A DNA stretch of 15,543 bases from JAWXBK01 sp034439975 (GTDB taxonomy: Bacteria > Pseudomonadota > Alphaproteobacteria > Dongiales > Dongiaceae): positions 1-15,543 of the forward strand of contig JAWXBK010000015.1 in NCBI GenBank assembly GCA_034439975.1. Direction: 5' to 3'. Of the stretch, positions 1 to 6,580 are shown piece by piece. The notes beneath the pieces are model-generated. The model saw nothing but the letters and a program-made list of their open reading frames with translations, did not search any database and was not told the origin of the DNA. The position numbers and the translations under genes are program-made. Each line of letters begins with the position of its first letter. The stretch's first letter is position 1.

Positions 1-1
1 C

Positions 2-1183
2 GCCGACGAACTTGCGATGGCGCAGCGCATGCAGCTCTCGTTCCTGCCTCGCCATTATCCCGATGTCCCTCATCTGCCCATCTATGCGCGCATGCGCGCC
101 GCGCGAGAAGTCGGTGGCGATTTCTACGATGTCATCGAGATCGACGATCACCGCGTGGGCATCGTGATCGCCGACGTTTCCGGCAAGGGCGTGCCGGCCG
201 CGTTGCTGATGGCGGTTTCGAGCACGACGATCAAGTCGGTCGCGAGCCGCGGCGAATCGCCCGGTCGCGTTCTCGAAGAAGTGAATCGCACGTTGAGCGA
301 AGGTAACGATGCGGCGATGTTCGTGACCATCTTTTACGGCATCGTCGATCACCGCAACGGCAACCTGATCTATGCCAATGGTGGCCACAATGCGCCTTAC
401 CTGCTGCGTCGCGGTGGCCAGGCCGAGGCCATTCCCGGCACCGATGGCATCGCGCTCGGCCTGATGGACGAGGCGACCTACGACGAGAAGACATTGTCGC
501 TCGGTCAGGGCGATACCATCTTCTTCTATACCGATGGCGTCACCGAAGCCTTCAACCTGGCGGGCGATCCCTTTACAGAACTTCGACTGCGCGAAGTTCT
601 GTATCAGGCGAACGCGCTGTCGGTCGAAGCGCTGGGACACCGCGTCATCCGCGACCTCGATGCGTTTACAGACGGTGCGCCGCAGTCCGACGATATCACT
701 TGTGTTGTTATCCGCTATGATCGCCAGACTGCTCCGATCGTCGCTGCGGCGGGGGGAAGCAACGACATGAACGAAATGTCGATCCGTCTTGCCAACGATC
801 TCGGAGAACTGTCCAAGCTGGCCGAGGCACTGGAATCCGCCGGCGAGCGATTCGATCTTGCGATGAAAATCGTCTTCAATCTCAATCTGGTTCTCGATGA
901 ACTCGTCACCAACGCCGTCAGTTACGGCTATAGCGATGGCGGCAGCCATATTATCGAGATTATGCTGAGGCGCGACGGCGACCGGCTTACTGTGATCTAT
1001 CAGGACGATGCGGATGCCTTCAACCCGCTGGACATCCCCCCGCCCGACCTCGAATCCGACATCGAGGATCGGCGTATCGGCGGGCTCGGAATCCACTTGG
1101 TCCGCACGATGATGAACAGTGTAACCTACGAGCGGCTGAATGGCCGCAATCGCCTTACGATGACTCAGAACCTCGACGCCTGA
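2..1183 (+). CDS. PP2C-type phosphatase fused to RsbW-like HATPase kinase (5' partial)
   Basis: This is the C-terminal part of a partner-switching regulator. The reading frame is open to the left edge, and the residues before the first ATG (base 17) continue a linker typical just ahead of a SpoIIE domain, so the true start lies outside the window. Counting from that ATG, residues about 20-235 are a PP2C/SpoIIE phosphatase with metal-binding Asp in GGDFYD (D35), DVSGKG (D53), YTDG (D173) and QSDDIT (D225/226). Residues about 255-385 are a GHKL HATPase with an N box (DELVTNA, E295/N299) and an ATP-lid GGLGIH. The usual DxG of the HATPase is DDADAFNP, so its Gly is Ala. The phosphatase would dephosphorylate, and the kinase phosphorylate, the STAS protein encoded 39 bp downstream. 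By family analogy (Pseudomonas HsbR) the missing N-terminus is probably a receiver domain; that part is inference. Confidence 0.9.
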   Translation, partial: ADELAMAQRMQLSFLPRHYPDVPHLPIYARMRAAREVGGDFYDVIEIDDHRVGIVIADVSGKGVPAALLMAVSSTTIKSVASRGESPGRVLEEVNRTLSEGNDAAMFVTIFYGIVDHRNGNLIYANGGHNAPYLLRRGGQAEAIPGTDGIALGLMDEATYDEKTLSLGQGDTIFFYTDGVTEAFNLAGDPFTELRLREVLYQANALSVEALGHRVIRDLDAFTDGAPQSDDITCVVIRYDRQTAPIVAAAGGSNDMNEMSIRLANDLGELSKLAEALESAGERFDLAMKIVFNLNLVLDELVTNAVSYGYSDGGSHIIEIMLRRDGDRLTVIYQDDADAFNPLDIPPPDLESDIEDRRIGGLGIHLVRTMMNSVTYERLNGRNRLTMTQNLDA

Positions 1184-1199
1184 GTTCGCGATCGCGAAC
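1184..1199. repeat. Perfect 16-bp palindrome GTTCGCGATCGCGAAC
   Basis: A perfect 16-bp inverted repeat begins at the base after the phosphatase/kinase stop codon and ends 23 bp before the STAS start. It holds the octamer GCGATCGC. It could fold as a short mRNA stem between two co-transcribed genes or be a protein site. No T-run follows, so it is not a classical terminator. Confidence 0.6.
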
Positions 1200-1222
1200 A
1201 TCTAAAGGGAGACCATCGACCC

Positions 1223-1555
1223 ATGGAACTACACGAAGAGACCCTCGAAACCGCAACGGTGCTGTCGCCGCAGGGGCGGATCGACAGCAGCAACGCCAAG
1301 GATTTCGAGGAAGCGCTGATCAGTCGTGTCCAGGATGGACGGCCGGCGATCCTGCTCGACCTCGCGGAGCTGCGTTACATTTCGAGCGCCGGGCTTCGGG
1401 TGATCCTGCTCGCCGCAAAGCAGCAACGTGGCAAGCAGGGCAAGTTCGCGCTGTGTGCGCTCACCACCGAAGTGCGCGAGGTCTTCGAAGTGAGCGGTTT
1501 CGGCAAGATCCTCGATATTCACGCCGGCCGTACGGAAGCCCTCGCCGCGCTCTGA
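1223..1555 (+). CDS. STAS-domain anti-sigma-factor antagonist
   Basis: This 110-residue protein is a single STAS domain, the usual size for SpoIIAA/RsbV/HsbA proteins. The conserved switch is visible as YISSAGLRV (residues 52-60); by alignment with the DSSGL motif of SpoIIAA the phosphorylated residue should be Ser55. It should act in the cytosol as the substrate of the preceding phosphatase/kinase and, when dephosphorylated, capture an anti-sigma partner or a kinase domain. A purine-rich AAGGGAGA at about 1204-1211 lies some 11 bases before the ATG. It follows its partner after only 39 bp and is probably co-transcribed. No sigma factor gene is in the window, so the output (stress sigma factor, flagella, biofilm or diguanylate cyclase) is unknown. 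Confidence 0.93.
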   Translation: MELHEETLETATVLSPQGRIDSSNAKDFEEALISRVQDGRPAILLDLAELRYISSAGLRVILLAAKQQRGKQGKFALCALTTEVREVFEVSGFGKILDIHAGRTEALAAL

Positions 1556-1586
1556 CGAATCCGGAAGTCCTGATGGAGCGCGCCGT

Positions 1587-2486
1587 CTAGCCGGCGAACA
1601 TCGGCTCTGGCAGACCGCGAACGCCGGGTTCGAAGGCGAACAGACTGCCGGCCTGCGGTTGCGCCGCGAGTTCGGCGCCCTTGAGATCCCACCGTCCGCT
1701 GGTCACGAACAAGGTTTCCAGATCGTCGCCGCCGAAGGCGCAGCTCGTGACATATTTGAACGGCATCTCGACGACGCGATCGATCCGGCCGTCCGGCGCG
1801 TAGCGCACAATGCGCCAGCCTTCCCAGAACGTCGTCCAAAGATAGCCCTCGGCGTCGATCGCCGAGCCGTCATGCACGCCGGCGCCGTCATTGGTGCGCG
1901 CGAAGATGCGTTGATTGGCAATGCAGCCGGTTTCAATGTCGAAATCGGCGGCGTAGATCACCTTCGACTCCGCGGAATCGCCGAAATAGATGATCCTGTC
2001 GTCGGGGCTCCAAGCAAAGGTGTTGGTCTCGCGAATGCCCGGCACCATCCGGTGACAGACATGGTCGGGATCGAGCCGGTAGATCGAGCCCGTCGGCTCG
2101 GCCGGCGGGTTGTCGTATTTGCCGTCCGATCCGAGCCAGGCGGAGCCGGCCCAGAACCGCCCGCGGCGATCGCATTTCCCATCGTTGAAACCGTTTTCCG
2201 GCAGATCGCGCTCCGGATCGATAATGGGTGTCACGCGGCCGTTGCTGACATCGATGAAACAGAAACCGGACTTCGTCGCGGCGACCAGGCCGCCCTTCTT
2301 TCGCAGGCCGATCGAACCGATCTGCTCTGGCAGTCTCCAGGTTCGGTTCTCGCCGGTTTTCGGATCGAACCGATGCGCGGCCGGCGCCATCACGTCGATC
2401 CAGTAGAGCGCCTGCTCGTCCATCGACCAGACCGGCGATTCACCGGCAATGGCCGCAGTCTCGTAGACGCATCGAATGCCGTTCAT
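1587..2486 (-). CDS. SMP-30/gluconolactonase/LRE-family protein
   Basis: This 299-residue protein has the six-bladed propeller signature of the SMP-30/regucalcin/gluconolactonase family, which hydrolyses lactones using a divalent metal. Probable metal ligands are Glu16 in AGESPVW, Asn155 in ETNTFAWSPD and Asp206 in HDGSAID. Asn101/Asp102 in FNDGKCDRRGRFWAG match the substrate-side motif. No signal peptide is seen, so it should be cytosolic. A GAGG box sits about 8 bases before the ATG. It is the second gene of a minus-strand pair behind the RidA gene (42-bp gap), divergent from the aldehyde dehydrogenase. Its 3' end converges on the STAS gene with 31 bp between, and I see no hairpin there. 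A sugar or aromatic-derived lactone is a plausible substrate, but the sequence does not decide it. Confidence 0.93.
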   Translation of the reverse strand: MNGIRCVYETAAIAGESPVWSMDEQALYWIDVMAPAAHRFDPKTGENRTWRLPEQIGSIGLRKKGGLVAATKSGFCFIDVSNGRVTPIIDPERDLPENGFNDGKCDRRGRFWAGSAWLGSDGKYDNPPAEPTGSIYRLDPDHVCHRMVPGIRETNTFAWSPDDRIIYFGDSAESKVIYAADFDIETGCIANQRIFARTNDGAGVHDGSAIDAEGYLWTTFWEGWRIVRYAPDGRIDRVVEMPFKYVTSCAFGGDDLETLFVTSGRWDLKGAELAAQPQAGSLFAFEPGVRGLPEPMFAG

Positions 2487-2528
2487 TGCCGTTCCTCGTG
2501 AAGACCGCGCGTCATACTCGAAGACGCC

Positions 2529-2918
2529 TCATGCGGGACAATAGGCGATAACCTCGACCTCGACCTTAATATCGATCAGGAAATCGCTGACCAGCGCCGA
2601 GCGCGCCGGCGGTGCATCCGGAAAATATTCGGCGTAGGTGCTGTTGAACCCGGGAAAATCGTTTTTGTCGCGCAGCCACACCATCGCCTTCACCACGTCC
2701 GTGCGTTCGCAACCCGCGAGCTTAAGCGTCGCCGTGATCTCGTCGAGCACCGAGCGGGTCTGCTCCTCGATCGTGCCCGTCGTCATCGGCGTGCCGTTCT
2801 TCATCGGCACCTGGCCGGTCAGAAAAACGAAATCGCCGGCGCGCACGGCCCGCGACAGAGAGAGCTTTCGCCCGTTGATGATCAGCGGTTCTCCGATAAT
2901 CTGCTTGGCGCTCGGCAT
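2529..2918 (-). CDS. RidA/YjgF-family enamine/imine deaminase
   Basis: This 129-residue protein has full RidA length. RidA proteins hydrolyse reactive enamine/imine intermediates to oxo acids and ammonia as trimers, with sites at subunit interfaces. The catalytic arginine is present in PPARSAL (Arg106, matching E. coli RidA Arg105), as is the acidic residue in KVEVEVIAY (Glu120). A strong AAGGAAGGA box lies about 8 bases ahead of the ATG. It is the first gene of a minus-strand pair with the SMP-30 gene and is divergent from the aldehyde dehydrogenase. Members in catabolic clusters often have pathway-specific roles on aminated intermediates; that is the likely job here, but it is an inference. 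A housekeeping deaminase is the alternative. Confidence 0.93.
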   Translation of the reverse strand: MPSAKQIIGEPLIINGRKLSLSRAVRAGDFVFLTGQVPMKNGTPMTTGTIEEQTRSVLDEITATLKLAGCERTDVVKAMVWLRDKNDFPGFNSTYAEYFPDAPPARSALVSDFLIDIKVEVEVIAYCPA

Positions 2919-3136
2919 TCTTGGATCCTTCCTTTGGCCCGGCCCGGCCCCGGCCGGCTCAGGCGAAACTGGCTCTTTCCGCGCGCCCGGGCAATAACAG
3001 GGGTGCAGCCGGACGAACGGTTGCGAGGACTCACAGGAAACCGCGTTCTGTATTATTGTATGACGATATGGTCGCCCGGCGACCGAGGCAAGATGCCCGG
3101 CCGAGGCGACCGACCAGCCTCCAGGAGAGCGTGCGG
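2919..3136. promoter_or_regulatory. Divergent RidA / aldehyde dehydrogenase intergenic region
   Basis: This 218-bp gap separates the minus-strand RidA gene from the plus-strand dehydrogenase. On the + strand a good -10-like TATTAT lies at 3051-3056 with no convincing -35, and it runs directly into ATTGTATG (3055-3062), an octamer also found in the large-subunit promoter near 4681. Bases about 2936-2958 are an almost pure GGCC/CCGG run close to the RidA start. The dehydrogenase leader (3070-3113) carries inverted and direct repeats, listed separately. A plus-strand frame stays open across the gap, but its translation does not look like any dehydrogenase N-terminus. Confidence 0.5.
3070..3113 (+). 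repeat. Repeat-rich leader of the aldehyde dehydrogenase
   Basis: GGTCGCC (3070-3076) and GGCGACC (3078-3084) form a nearly perfect inverted repeat around one base. GGCGACCGA recurs at 3078-3086 and 3105-3113, and CCGAGGC at 3083-3089 and 3101-3107. The first arm can therefore pair with either of two copies, giving two mutually exclusive hairpins upstream of the Shine-Dalgarno box at 3123-3127. Whether this has a function is not known. Confidence 0.4.
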
Positions 3137-4621
3137 ATGTCGAGCTTGAAGTCCTACCAGATGCTGATCGATGGCAAGTGGGTCGATGCCGAAGACGGCA
3201 AGACCTTCGAAAGCGTCAACCCGTCCAACGGCCAGCCCTGGGCCCTGATCCCGAGCGCCACCGCCGGCGATGTGGATCGCGCTGTCCAGGCAGCACACCG
3301 CGCCTTCACCGAAGGGCCCTGGTCGCGCACCACGCCTTCCGAGCGCGGCCGCTATCTGCGTCGGCTTGCCGATCTGATGGGCGAGCGCTCGGAAGAGCTT
3401 GGCCGCACCGAAACCATCGATACCGGCAAGATGCTCAAGGAGACTCGCTGGCAGGCGAAGTACATCGCCGATTTCTATCATTTCGCCGCCGGTCTCGCCG
3501 ACAAGGTGAACGGCGACACGCTGCCGATCGACAAGCCGGACCTGTTCGTGTTCACGACACGCGAACCGCTCGGCGTCATCGCCGCGATCGTACCCTGGAA
3601 CTCACAGCTGTTTCTCGTTGCGGTCAAGATCGGCCCGGCGCTTGCCGCCGGCAACACCGTGGTGCTTAAGGCCTCGGAACATGCCTCGGCTGCGCTGCTG
3701 GAGTTCGGAAGGCTGATCGAGGAAGCCGGCTTTCCGCCGGGCGTCGTGAACATCGTCACCGGTTTCGGCGAACCCTGCGGGCGCGTCCTCACCACGCACC
3801 CGCTGGTGGCGCGCATCAGCTTCACCGGCGGCCTCGGTGCCGCACGCGAAGTCGTGCGCAACTCGGCCGAGAATTTCGCCGAGGTGTCGCTCGAACTCGG
3901 CGGCAAATCGCCGGTCATGGTGTTCGAGGACGCCGACATCGCCAGCACGACTAACGGCGTGATGGCCGGCATTTTCGGCGCCAGCGGCCAGAGCTGCGTC
4001 GCCGGATCGCGGCTCTATCTCCATGAGAAGATCGCCGACCAGTTCGTCGACGGTCTCGTCGAACGCGCCAAGGCAATCCGTATCGGCGATCCGCTCGCCG
4101 AGGAAACCCAGATGGGCCCGCTCGCGACGACCGGCCAGCTCAACCGCATCGAGGCAACCGTCGCCCGCGCGGTCGAACAGGGCGCCACCTTGCGCCATGG
4201 CGGGCGCCGTCCGCCGCAGTTCAATGCCGGCTGGTACTACGAGCCGACGATCCTCGACGTTCCCGATCAGAAACTCGACATCGTCGATACCGAGATGTTC
4301 GGCCCTGTCCTCAGCGTGCTGCGGTTCCGGGAAGAGGAAGAGGTGCTGCGCATGGCCAACGACACCCAGTACGGCCTCGCCGCCGGCATCTTCACCCGCG
4401 ATGTCGGACGTGCGATGCGCGTCGCCAAACAGGTTCGCGCCGGCATCGTCTGGATCAACACCTATCGCGTCGTCTCGCCAATTGCCGAGTTCGGCGGTTT
4501 CAAGAACAGCGGCTACGGCCGCGAGGGCGGGCTGCAGGCTATTTACGACTACACCAGGCCGAAGACCGTGTGGCTCAACACCTCACCGGAGCCGATCGCC
4601 AACCCCTTCGTCATGCGGTGA
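3137..4621 (+). CDS. NAD(P)-dependent aldehyde dehydrogenase
   Basis: This 494-residue enzyme has standard class-1/2 aldehyde dehydrogenase length and oxidises an aldehyde to its carboxylate. Counting from ATG 3137: oxyanion-hole Asn155 in PWNSQ, Lys178 in VLKAS, the cofactor-loop SFTGG (228-232), general-base Glu253 in LELGGKSP, nucleophile Cys287 in GQSCVAG, and the late EMFGPVLSV motif. ATG 3137 is chosen because AGGAG (3123-3127) precedes it by 9 bases and homology-like sequence (YQMLIDGKWV) starts there; the open frame back to 2921 is not protein-like. It heads the rightward oxygenase block but is cut off from it by a terminator at 4630-4659. The probable substrate is a semialdehyde from ring cleavage or an aromatic aldehyde; betaine- or phenylacetaldehyde-type activity cannot be excluded. 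Confidence 0.96.
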   Translation: MSSLKSYQMLIDGKWVDAEDGKTFESVNPSNGQPWALIPSATAGDVDRAVQAAHRAFTEGPWSRTTPSERGRYLRRLADLMGERSEELGRTETIDTGKMLKETRWQAKYIADFYHFAAGLADKVNGDTLPIDKPDLFVFTTREPLGVIAAIVPWNSQLFLVAVKIGPALAAGNTVVLKASEHASAALLEFGRLIEEAGFPPGVVNIVTGFGEPCGRVLTTHPLVARISFTGGLGAAREVVRNSAENFAEVSLELGGKSPVMVFEDADIASTTNGVMAGIFGASGQSCVAGSRLYLHEKIADQFVDGLVERAKAIRIGDPLAEETQMGPLATTGQLNRIEATVARAVEQGATLRHGGRRPPQFNAGWYYEPTILDVPDQKLDIVDTEMFGPVLSVLRFREEEEVLRMANDTQYGLAAGIFTRDVGRAMRVAKQVRAGIVWINTYRVVSPIAEFGGFKNSGYGREGGLQAIYDYTRPKTVWLNTSPEPIANPFVMR

Positions 4622-4629
4622 GGCGCCCT

Positions 4630-4659
4630 GCCGGGGCGCGACCCCGGCGACGTTTTCTT
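4630..4659 (+). terminator. Intrinsic terminator after the aldehyde dehydrogenase
   Basis: A perfect 7-bp GC stem, GCCGGGG (4630-4636) with CCCCGGC (4642-4648) and loop CGCGA, begins 9 bases after the dehydrogenase stop codon and is followed by a T-rich run, TTTTCTTT from 4653. It should end or attenuate transcription before the oxygenase genes. Confidence 0.75.
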
Positions 4660-4673
4660 TCGTTCGAGAAGGA

Positions 4674-4702
4674 TTGCCGATTGTATGCAATCTGGGTATC
4701 GT
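4674..4702 (+). promoter_or_regulatory. Candidate promoter for oxygenase subunits with palindrome in the spacer
   Basis: TTGCCG (4674-4679) and TATCGT (4697-4702) are 17 bases apart and resemble a sigma-70 promoter (each 4 of 6). The spacer holds the imperfect palindrome GATTGTATGCAATC (4679-4692), in which GATTG and CAATC pair around TATG. Its core TTGTATGCAA differs at one base from TTGTATACAA, a symmetric site type used by FCD-class GntR regulators (from memory, not searched). A factor bound here would block RNA polymerase. The inferred leader is about 85 bases. Confidence 0.45.
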
Positions 4703-4792
4703 GCCAGCGAACAGCCGAACGTCGCGGATTCCGCCACGGGCACGGTCGGACCGGTGCCGATCTGAGCTTCGCCGACTTTCCGGAGGGACACG

Positions 4793-6052
4793 ATGATGAG
4801 TGACCAGGGCGTGATCTGGCCGAAAGACGATTTCAGCCGCGTGCCGTATCGGGTCTTCGCCGATCAGTCGGTCTTCGACCGAGAGCAGGAGCGCATCTTC
4901 AACGGTCCGGTCTGGTGCTATCTCGGCCTCGAGGCCGAAATCGCGAAGCCGGGCGATTTCAAGACGACTTTCGTCGGCAACACCTCGGTCGTCGTCAATC
5001 GCGCCAAGGACGGCAGCCTGCATGCGTTCGAAAATCGTTGCGCCCATCGCGGTGCGACGATCGTGCGCGAACCCTTCGGCAATTCGGCCGATCACACCTG
5101 CATCTATCATCACTGGTGCTACAGCCAGCAGGGCGACCTGCTCGGCGTCCCGTTCCAGCGCGGCCTCGACGGCAAAGGCGGCATGCCGAAAAGCTTCAAC
5201 AAGAAGGAGCACGGCCTGCGCCGCCTCAAGGTCGCGAGTTATCGCGGCGTGGTGTTCGGTTCGTTCCACGCCGACGTGCCGCCGCTCGAGGTCTATCTCG
5301 GTAAGGCGATGCTCGATATCCTCGACACGCTGTTTCAGAAGCCCGTCGAAGTGATCGGTTACATGCGCCAACGCATGCCGTCGAACTGGAAGCTGTACTG
5401 GGAAAACGCGATCGACTGTTATCATGCAGGATTGCTGCACCAGTTCGGTACCACCTTCGGCCTGTTCCGCGCGACGCAGGATGGCGGCTCGATCCTCGGC
5501 GAGCAGAGCGGCCTTTCCTTCTGCTACAGCATCTTCGGCAGCGACGACGCCAATGTCGCCAGCGGCTACGAAGGCATCGAAGCCTTCAATGCCGACATGA
5601 AGCTGAATGACCCCTCGATCCTCGAATATGTCGACGAGGACGGCGACGGGCGCGGCCTCATCATCATGGCGATCTTCCCGAGCGTCGTGTTCCAGCGAAT
5701 TTCGAACACGCTGGCGACACGGCAGATCCGCCCCAAGCGCCCCGGCGAGTTCGAGCTTTACTGGACCTGCTTTGGCTATGCCGATGAAGATCCGGCGCTG
5801 CGCGCTTTGCGCATCAAGCAGAACAACCTGATCGGACCGGCCGGCCTCGTTTCGATGGAAGACGGCGAATCCGGCGTGCTGATCCAGCGCGCAATTGAAA
5901 GACGGCGCGATGCCCATTCCGTCATCGAAATGGGCGGCACCGGCCCGATTGTCGACCAGGATCACCTGATCACCGAGGTATCGGTGCGCGGTTTCTGGCA
6001 GCAATATTGCGACGTCATGGGGTACGAGCCGCGACGCGGCGACGCTGCCTGA
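4793..6052 (+). CDS. Aromatic ring-hydroxylating oxygenase, large (alpha) subunit, salicylate 5-hydroxylase/anthranilate dioxygenase type
   Basis: This 419-residue catalytic subunit of a Rieske non-haem iron oxygenase inserts oxygen into an aromatic ring using electrons from a reductase. The N-terminal Rieske domain has C-x-H-x17-C-x2-H (Cys83, His85, Cys103, His106). The catalytic domain has ENAIDCYHAGLLH with bridging Asp208 and iron ligands His211 and His216; the third ligand is probably Asp357 in SMEDGES. Blocks such as WCYLGLEAEI, GDLLGVPF, GGMPKSF and VIEMGGTGP closely recall NagG and AndAc, which act on hydroxy- or aminobenzoates; this is from memory of those proteins. GGAGG (4782-4786) precedes ATG 4793 by 6 bases; ATG 4796 is also possible. 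The small subunit follows 18 bases after the stop. No ferredoxin gene is seen beside it, so it probably draws on the reductase at 6581-7546. Confidence 0.93.
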   Translation: MMSDQGVIWPKDDFSRVPYRVFADQSVFDREQERIFNGPVWCYLGLEAEIAKPGDFKTTFVGNTSVVVNRAKDGSLHAFENRCAHRGATIVREPFGNSADHTCIYHHWCYSQQGDLLGVPFQRGLDGKGGMPKSFNKKEHGLRRLKVASYRGVVFGSFHADVPPLEVYLGKAMLDILDTLFQKPVEVIGYMRQRMPSNWKLYWENAIDCYHAGLLHQFGTTFGLFRATQDGGSILGEQSGLSFCYSIFGSDDANVASGYEGIEAFNADMKLNDPSILEYVDEDGDGRGLIIMAIFPSVVFQRISNTLATRQIRPKRPGEFELYWTCFGYADEDPALRALRIKQNNLIGPAGLVSMEDGESGVLIQRAIERRRDAHSVIEMGGTGPIVDQDHLITEVSVRGFWQQYCDVMGYEPRRGDAA

Positions 6053-6070
6053 GTCCGGAGAAACGAGTTC

Positions 6071-6550
6071 ATGTCCAACTGGCGCGACGCCACAAACGAG
6101 GTCGTGAATCTCGTTTATGACTATGTGCAGATCCTCGACGACGACCGGCTCGAGGAATGGCCGGAACTATTCGTCGAGGACGGGGTCTATCGGGTCGTGC
6201 CGCGCGAGAACTTGAGCATGCCGCATGCGCTGCCGCTCATCTTCTGCGACAACCGGGCGATGCTGAAGGATCGCGTGCTTGCGCTCCGCACCTCCTCCGT
6301 TTTCAACCTGCATTATGACCGACATATCGTCAGCAACGTGAGGGTCCGCGGCGAAAAGGACGGCGTCTACGAAGTGCATTCGAACTATGCACTGTTCCAG
6401 ACCGATCTGATCGAGGGTGAGACGAAATTGTTCGTGACCGGGAAGTACGAAGATCAGATTGTCTTCCGCGACGAGCGCCCGATGTTTAAATCGAAGCTGG
6501 TGATCCTCGACACTTACTCTGTCCCCAATCTGCTGGCTACACCGATCTGA
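6071..6550 (+). CDS. Aromatic ring-hydroxylating oxygenase, small (beta) subunit
   Basis: This 159-residue protein has the NTF2/SnoaL-like fold signature and the length of Rieske oxygenase beta subunits (AndAd/NagH/BenB type). It starts with the usual helix (VVNLVYDYVQILDDDRLEEWPELFVEDGVYRV), and carries the family's Arg/Tyr-rich middle (HYDRHIVSNVRV) and the C-terminal strand with KSKLVILDTYSVPNLL. Beta subunits hold the alpha3beta3 hexamer together and generally do not carry the active site. It sits 18 bases behind the alpha gene with GGAG at 6057-6060, so the two are clearly one operon. Its 3' end converges on the reductase gene with a 30-bp GC-rich gap and no clear terminator. Confidence 0.93.
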   Translation: MSNWRDATNEVVNLVYDYVQILDDDRLEEWPELFVEDGVYRVVPRENLSMPHALPLIFCDNRAMLKDRVLALRTSSVFNLHYDRHIVSNVRVRGEKDGVYEVHSNYALFQTDLIEGETKLFVTGKYEDQIVFRDERPMFKSKLVILDTYSVPNLLATPI

Positions 6551-6580
6551 TCCGCGCGCCGGGTGGACGACGGCGGCCGC

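Noticed and set aside
2936..2958. GGCC/CCGG run near the RidA start as a possible terminator or mobile-element end
   Set aside because: It is low-complexity GC sequence without a T-run or matching copy elsewhere in the window.
2921..3136. In-frame 5' extension of the aldehyde dehydrogenase (72 extra residues)
   Set aside because: The extra residues are Arg/Pro/Ala-rich and unlike the family; ATG 3137 has a good AGGAG box and the family sequence begins there.
4583..6004. 473-codon open frame antisense to the oxygenase large subunit
   Set aside because: It is a shadow of codon bias in GC-rich DNA; the sense frame has full Rieske and iron-site motifs.
6551..6580. Bidirectional terminator between the converging oxygenase operons
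   Set aside because: The 30-bp gap is GC-rich with a small GGCGGCCGCC palindrome but no T-run on either strand.
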